From contig NZ_JAHKRN010000029.1 of assembly GCF_019396385.1 (NCBI RefSeq), forward strand, positions 1 to 64,000: a stretch of 64,000 nt of DNA, in the 5' to 3' direction. Numbering within the stretch: position 1 is the stretch's first letter; every line of letters begins with the position of its first letter. Under the pieces are notes generated by a model. It saw only the letters and a list, made by a program, of their open reading frames with translations, did no database searches and was not told the origin of the DNA. This stretch comes from Nonomuraea harbinensis (lineage in GTDB: Bacteria > Actinomycetota > Actinomycetes > Streptosporangiales > Streptosporangiaceae). A program made the translations under genes and the position numbers. Shown here in pieces: positions 59,687 through 64,000 of the stretch.

Positions 59687-60184
59687 ATGGACCCGAACCA
59701 CCACGACGAACGGAGCGATCCGATGAGCCGCCATATCCAGGTCACCTTCGACGCCCACGACCCGCGGGCGCTGTCGTCCTTCTGGCGCGACGTCCTGGGC
59801 TACGTCCACCCCGGCCCGCCCGGCGTCGACCTGCCCGAGGGCGCCGACCCGCTGGCCGCGTGGGACGACTTCCTCGCGCGGGCCGGCGTCCCGGAGGACC
59901 AGCGCAACACCAGGTCGGCCGTCGAGGACCCGGACGGCCACGGCCCCCGGCTGTTCTTCCAGCAGGTGCCCGAGGACAAGGTCGTCAAGAACCGCGTGCA
60001 CCTCGACGTGCGCGCCGCTCCCGGGCTGCAGGGGGAGGAGCGGATGGCGGCGCTGGAGGCCGAGTGCGACCGGCTCGTCGCGCTGGGCGCGAAGAGGGTA
60101 CGGCGTGACGAGCCCGATCTTCCGCTGACCGCCGGCACCATCGTGATGACCGACCCCGAGGGCAACGAGTTCTGCCTGGACTGA
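59687..60184 (+). CDS. VOC family protein
   Basis: 165 residues with the VOC half-domain pair: HIQVTFDAHDPRALSSFWRD and LFFQQVPEDKVVKNRVHLDV, then IVMTDPEGNEFCLD. Glyoxalase/bleomycin-resistance superfamily, specific activity unknown. The ATG at 59723 (MSRHIQ) may be the true start, because the first 12 residues are unconserved in character. Confidence 0.85.
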   Translation: MDPNHHDERSDPMSRHIQVTFDAHDPRALSSFWRDVLGYVHPGPPGVDLPEGADPLAAWDDFLARAGVPEDQRNTRSAVEDPDGHGPRLFFQQVPEDKVVKNRVHLDVRAAPGLQGEERMAALEAECDRLVALGAKRVRRDEPDLPLTAGTIVMTDPEGNEFCLD

Positions 60185-60274
60185 TGCCGAATGGGCTGGA
60201 TGCCCTGAATGGGCGGGCCGCGGATCCTACGCTCATGGCCGTCAAGCGACCCCCGCTGCTCGCTGGAGGCGTCC

Positions 60275-62413
60275 ATGCCCGAGGCTGTTCAAGAGGCGCC
60301 CGCCCGCCACGTCCAGGCCATGACAGTCGCCCGGCGGGACGGGGTGATCTGGCGGGCCTACGGCACCGCGGCGCGGCACCTGATCAGGCTGGCGGCGCCC
60401 GCCGCGCTGGTGTTCCTGCCGATCAGCCTGGTCGCGCTGCTCGGGCTGGCGCTGGTGGTGGACGAGTCGGCGGTGCTGGTCGACGGCTCGTTCGAGCTGC
60501 TCGGTACGCCGGGAAGGCCGCTGCTGGTGTGGGCGGCGGCGGTGATCCTCGCCTCGCTGGCCGGCCAGGCCGTGGTCCTGCCCGCCACCGTCGTGATCGC
60601 GGTCGGCCTGCTGACCGGCAGGCCCGTCGCCACGCCGGACGCGATGCGCGCCGCGCTGCGGAACCTGCCCGCGATGCTGCTCCTCGCGCTGCTGGGCGTC
60701 GTGGTGTTCACGGCGACCGCGGTGGCCGGGTTCGGCATGCTGATGTGGACCGGACAGCTGCTGTGGGCCGTTCTCGTGATGGCGTCCCTGGCGGTGCTCG
60801 CGCTGCCGGGCCTGCTGGCCGTGGCGATCGTGACGCTGGGGGGCCGGAGCCCCGGGCGCGCGCTCGCCGGCGCCTACCGGCTGGCGGGCAGGGGCGAGCC
60901 GACGGCAGGCGGCTTCTGGTCGTGCACGCTGACCCTGGCCTTCGGCGTGCTGGTCTTCCCCGCGGCGGCCCAGCGGGCGGTGGAGTGGGCCGCGTCGGGC
61001 AGCGTGCTCGGGTACGGGGTGGCGACCTCCGCCCTCACCCTGGTCATCCCCGCGTTCCAGGCGACGGTTATGGCGCGCCTGTACCTGAGCAGGCTGGCAC
61101 ACCGGAGCACGGCCGAGGCGTTCGAGCGGGTCGTCGAGAACCTGCCGGGGAGCGGGGCGGCGAGCCCGGCCAAGCCGGTGCCGGTGCTCGCGGCGCTGCT
61201 GCTGCCGGGGTCGCTGTTCGCGGCCACGCTGCTGGTCAACCCGTTCGGCTGGCTGGAGGTGACCCAGACGGTCGTCACGGCCACCTGGACGAGCGACGAC
61301 GTCCCTCCTCAGCCGAGACCCGGGCTGCGGGAGACGGATCTGAAGGCCATGTACGCGGGCCGGGGCGACGAACTGATCATGTTCATGGACAGTTTCGGCC
61401 TGGCGAGGCTGCTGACCTGCACCGCGACTGGCTGCCCGCGTACCGGGTTCCGCTGGGCCGAGCCCGCCGGCGCCGACGAGGACATCGCGTCGTCCAGCGC
61501 CCGGCTCCACGAAGGCCGGATCGCCGTGAGCACCTGGTCGCAGCGAGGGCAGGGCGATGACCGGCGCGTCCGGCTCGGGCTGATGCTCTGCGACGCCCGC
61601 GGCTGCGTCCCGGGCCCCCGGCCGATCGGTGAGGAGATGTCGGTCTACGAGGGCAGGAGCGTCGCGCTGGCGCCGGGGCGCTACGACGGCCTGATGATCG
61701 CCCAGGTCCGGGAGCTGCCGGGGCGCGACGGTGAGGTCCTGTCCGTCACCTTCTGCGAAGACCCGGTCTGCGCCGACCCGTGGACGAAGGAGCTGGCCAG
61801 GCTTCCATCCAGGACCTCCGCGTACCAGGAGCACGGCCTCGTCGTCGGGGCTGGACCGACGAACCGCCCGGTCGTCCTCCGCTTCGACGAGCACGCGGGC
61901 TCTCTCTCCCTGATCACCTGCGAGGAGTCCGACTGTGCCGAGGTGCACGTCGAACGGCTGGTCCACGGGGGCTGGACCTGGGGGTTCGACGACGTCGGCG
62001 GGGAAGCCGGCGCCACCATGGTGGTCAGGGACGACGGCCGGCCGCTGATCGCCTACCGCGACTCGGCCGATGGATCGATCAGGATGCTCGACTGCCGCAA
62101 CCTGAGCTGCTCCCAGTCCGACCCCGTCGTCCTGGCCGGCCCCGGCCGCTTCCGCGTGCCCCCGGCGCTGGTGGTGGACGGGGAAGGACGGGCGCTGGTG
62201 GCCTACCAGGACGTCGACGACAACCGGATCGTCGTGGCCACCTGTGAGGGAACCCGCTGCACGCACACGCCGGTGGCGAAGGGCCGGTACGCCCTCGGCG
62301 ACGCCCTCGCCATGACCCTGGACGCGCGCGGCCGACCGGTGATCGGCTGGATCGACCATTCCGAGCACGACTGGGACCTGATCCTCACCACCCCGCTCAA
62401 CCTGCCTTCCTAG
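60275..62413 (+). CDS. Large membrane protein with six Cys-pair repeats in its C-terminal domain
   Basis: 712 residues, ATG behind GGAGG. Residues 30-290 contain about six transmembrane helices (LVFLPISLVALLGLALVV and others); one more near 305-325 leads to the C-terminal part. From about 350 to 712 the chain holds six repeats, each ending in a Cys-pair: LTCTATGC, MLCDARGC, TFCEDPVC, ITCEESDC, LDCRNLSC, ATCEGTRC (spaced C-x4-C). Preceding strands such as RPLIAYRDSADGSIRML are typical of beta-propeller blades, so I expect an extracellular six-bladed propeller stapled by disulfides. Family and ligand unknown. Confidence 0.75.
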   Translation: MPEAVQEAPARHVQAMTVARRDGVIWRAYGTAARHLIRLAAPAALVFLPISLVALLGLALVVDESAVLVDGSFELLGTPGRPLLVWAAAVILASLAGQAVVLPATVVIAVGLLTGRPVATPDAMRAALRNLPAMLLLALLGVVVFTATAVAGFGMLMWTGQLLWAVLVMASLAVLALPGLLAVAIVTLGGRSPGRALAGAYRLAGRGEPTAGGFWSCTLTLAFGVLVFPAAAQRAVEWAASGSVLGYGVATSALTLVIPAFQATVMARLYLSRLAHRSTAEAFERVVENLPGSGAASPAKPVPVLAALLLPGSLFAATLLVNPFGWLEVTQTVVTATWTSDDVPPQPRPGLRETDLKAMYAGRGDELIMFMDSFGLARLLTCTATGCPRTGFRWAEPAGADEDIASSSARLHEGRIAVSTWSQRGQGDDRRVRLGLMLCDARGCVPGPRPIGEEMSVYEGRSVALAPGRYDGLMIAQVRELPGRDGEVLSVTFCEDPVCADPWTKELARLPSRTSAYQEHGLVVGAGPTNRPVVLRFDEHAGSLSLITCEESDCAEVHVERLVHGGWTWGFDDVGGEAGATMVVRDDGRPLIAYRDSADGSIRMLDCRNLSCSQSDPVVLAGPGRFRVPPALVVDGEGRALVAYQDVDDNRIVVATCEGTRCTHTPVAKGRYALGDALAMTLDARGRPVIGWIDHSEHDWDLILTTPLNLPS

Positions 62414-62753
62414 CGTCCGGGGAGCCCGTCTTTCTCGCCGCCAGAACGATCAGGACCCCGGGGACGATCCCGGCGAAGAACGGTGACGGTACGAGGAGGA
62501 CGCCGCCCAGCGCGCACCACAGGGCCAGGGCCCAGCCGATCCCAGCGGGCACGGCCACCCCGCGCCGGGCGAGGCGCCAGGTCAGTGATCCCAGGAGGAT
62601 CAGGGGCACGCCGAAGCTTCCCGGGCCGCCCCAGAAGGTGACCTTGTTCCGCAGGGACTCGACCGCAGGGCCGTCCGCGAGGAGCGGGACCGCCGCCCAC
62701 ATCCCCCGATCCACCCAGCCGGCGACGTCCGCCCAGGCGGTGGCCGCCAGCAC
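62397..62753 (-). CDS. DUF6463-like membrane protein, start uncertain
   Basis: About 118 residues from a GTG at 62753 with weak GAGG upstream. Segments VTFWGGPGSFGVPLILLGSL and GIGWALALWCALGGVLLVP, then SPFFAGIVPGVLIVLAA, resemble the small DUF6463 membrane family. Homologues, as I recall them, have an extra N-terminal helix (about 20 residues), which is not visible in this frame, so the gene may be truncated at its 5' end or start elsewhere. Confidence 0.5.
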   Translation of the reverse strand: MLAATAWADVAGWVDRGMWAAVPLLADGPAVESLRNKVTFWGGPGSFGVPLILLGSLTWRLARRGVAVPAGIGWALALWCALGGVLLVPSPFFAGIVPGVLIVLAARKTGSPDARKAG

Positions 62754-62896
62754 CGGCGGTGGACCTCGACGCCGTCCGCTCCCTTCTCGAACGGATGATC
62801 GATGCGTGATGGGCAAGCCCTGACGATCGGCGTGCGCGGCACGACTGCGCACCCCTGTCCCGCTGACCCTGTTTGACAGTGATCGCAGCGTGCCTG

Positions 62897-62910
62897 TGCA
62901 ATATGTTGCA
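62897..62910. promoter_or_regulatory. Palindrome at the GntR gene start
   Basis: TGCAA-TATG-TTGCA: perfect 5-bp arms; the last base is the A of the start codon. No Shine-Dalgarno is present here, so the transcript may be leaderless and the palindrome an autoregulatory operator. Confidence 0.55.
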
Positions 62911-63590
62911 TGCCGGTGCCACAGGGTCGCGGACTCGTCTCCAGGTCGCTGCTTCGGGAAGACGCCTACCGGGCGATCCGGGACGCGATCGTCGACGGCA
63001 CGCTGGCCCCCGGTGAGCGACTCAACGACACCGACCTGGTCGAGTGGCTGGGCGTCAGCCGGACCCCGGTGCGCGAGGCCCTCGCGCGACTGGAGCAGGC
63101 GGGCCTGGTCAGGACCAAACCCGGCCGCTACACGATCGTCAGCCCTCTCGACGCCCGCGCCTGCCGTGACGCCCAGTCGGTCACGGCCGCCATGCACGAA
63201 CTCGCCGTCCGCGAGGCGCTGCCGAACCTCTCCGCCACCGAGCTCGAAGCCATGAGCACGGCCAACGCGCGGTTCGCCGACGCCCTGCGCCGCGACGACG
63301 TGGACGCGGCGCTCGCCGCCGACGACGAATTCCACGGCGTGCTGGTCACCGCCAGCGCCAACGACGCGCTCCGCGACGTCCTCGAACGGTTCACGCCGGT
63401 GCTGCGCCGCCTGGAGCGGCTCCGCTTCTCCTCACTGAGCGGCCGGGAGTCGGTCGCTCAGCATGACCGGATCATCGAGTTGTGCGCGGCCGGCGACGTG
63501 GCCGGGGCGGCCGCGGCCACCCGCGCCAACTGGGAGACGCTCACCCCGTTGCTCGACGAACCGCCCGTCACCGGGGCCAGTTCGCGATGA
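62910..63590 (+). CDS. GntR family regulator with FCD domain
   Basis: 226 residues. Winged helix at about 14-80 (AYRAIRDAIVDGTLAPGERL, VEWLGVSRTPVREALARL) and the FCD ligand domain at 88-215, with conserved Asp/His metal positions (DDEFHGVL, AQHDRIIELCAAGD). Such regulators respond to organic acids or sugar acids. No catabolic operon is adjacent in the window. Overlaps the converging secreted-protein gene by 23 bases. Confidence 0.9.
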   Translation: MPVPQGRGLVSRSLLREDAYRAIRDAIVDGTLAPGERLNDTDLVEWLGVSRTPVREALARLEQAGLVRTKPGRYTIVSPLDARACRDAQSVTAAMHELAVREALPNLSATELEAMSTANARFADALRRDDVDAALAADDEFHGVLVTASANDALRDVLERFTPVLRRLERLRFSSLSGRESVAQHDRIIELCAAGDVAGAAAATRANWETLTPLLDEPPVTGASSR

Positions 63591-64000
63591 TCTCGGGCTT
63601 GATCGCGTCGGCGTGACACTTGAAGGTCTTGCGCAGGGCGCGGTCGTACAGGCAGACCCGCACGTCCACGCGCTTGATCTCGCCGTCGGAGGAGAGCCGG
63701 AAGGGCGTCTTGGCCGCGCAGGTCGACCGGGGCCGGCTCCATCCGGTGCCGCCGCCCGCGTAGTGGAAACGGGCGCGGACGTAGGCGCAGTGACCGGAGT
63801 GCCTGTCGCGATCGGACAGCGTGCCGCGCACGACGAACGTCTCGGCGCTGAAGTCGGTGATCCAGACGTCGGCCGTGGCGTGACCGGAATGTCCCGCCGC
63901 CGACTTGACGGGCCCCCAGTGGATCCCGGCGGACGCCTGGGCCGGCCCGCCCGCGGCGATCAGGAAGGCCAGGACCCCACCGATGACATAGGTCTTCTTC
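63568..64000 (-). CDS. Secreted protein, 5' end outside the window
   Basis: The frame enters at the right edge with KKTYVIGGVLAFLIAAGGPAQA, quoted in part as TYVIGGVLAFLIAAGGPAQA, the end of a signal peptide. The mature part continues (SAGIHWGPVKSAAGHSGHAT, then TDFSAETFVVRGTLSDRD) and ends at 63568 with KPEIIANWPR. At least 143 residues; four Cys (GHCAYV, STCAAK, RVCLYD, FKCHAD) suggest two disulfides. Resembles small secreted actinobacterial proteins of unknown function. Confidence 0.75.
   Translation of the reverse strand, partial: KKTYVIGGVLAFLIAAGGPAQASAGIHWGPVKSAAGHSGHATADVWITDFSAETFVVRGTLSDRDRHSGHCAYVRARFHYAGGGTGWSRPRSTCAAKTPFRLSSDGEIKRVDVRVCLYDRALRKTFKCHADAIKPEIIANWPR

Noticed and set aside
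60242..62368. Long minus-strand open frame of about 700 codons opposite the Cys-repeat protein
   Set aside because: It mirrors the GC-biased third positions of the real gene, has no ribosome binding site or recognisable domain, and is very rich in Arg, Gly, Asp and His.

Overview
The window is high-GC actinobacterial DNA. GTG and TTG starts are common, genes often overlap by 1-8 bases, and coding regions are strongly GC-biased at codon position 3. The gene set fits a filamentous actinomycete: a second, incomplete nuo cluster beside a 2-oxoglutarate:ferredoxin oxidoreductase gene and followed by htpX, a mycothiol-dependent enzyme remnant, an ECF42-type sigma factor, and PAS/GAF/SpoIIE phosphatase signalling. 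Streptosporangiaceae (for example Nonomuraea) is my best guess; the genus is an inference.

Layout. 1-17.2 kb: the 5' end of korA and a NodB-type deacetylase lipoprotein, then a complex I cluster split in two. nuoA-B-C-H and nuoI-J-K-L-M-N are separated by about 5.4 kb of unrelated genes (hypothetical protein, acetyltransferase, TetR/SDR pair, SnoaL-like protein, Ser/Thr kinase). No nuoD, E, F or G is present. The nuoI locus carries a striking cluster of DnaA-box-like 9-mers, including an in-frame 30-bp tandem array in the 3' end of nuoI. 17.2-29.4 kb: htpX, a beta-helix membrane protein, a NUDIX hydrolase, the pstSCAB operon behind a three-unit PHO box, a degenerate OmpR-type regulator, a TetR-controlled molybdenum hydroxylase with three operator copies, and yajQ.

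29.6-36.1 kb: a tRNA-Tyr gene followed by an AT-richer accessory island. It holds an unknown protein paired with an XRE-ImmA/IrrE protein, then a DarT-DarG DNA ADP-ribosylation toxin-antitoxin pair. It ends at an IS1634-like element whose transposase has a nonsense mutation and which abuts a truncated mycothiol-enzyme remnant. 36.2-39.5 kb: a two-gene operon joins a PAS-GAF-SpoIIE phosphatase to a stand-alone cobalamin-binding protein with the W-x9-EH photoreceptor motif. This suggests light- or B12-controlled partner switching. A two-domain DUF1540 protein follows.

39.5-64 kb: mostly single genes and small regulator/target pairs, several with visible palindromic operators (HxlR/MBL/F420-type dehydrogenase, SDR/AraC, WYL/VOC, GntR). 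There are also a GH5 glycosidase, a hexapeptide acyltransferase-toroid fusion, a BtrH/DUF4872 protein, an ECF42 sigma factor with its DGPF partner, a six-repeat cysteine-pair membrane protein, and three decayed genes (MFS transporter, small secreted protein, LuxR-type relic). The window ends inside a secreted-protein gene.
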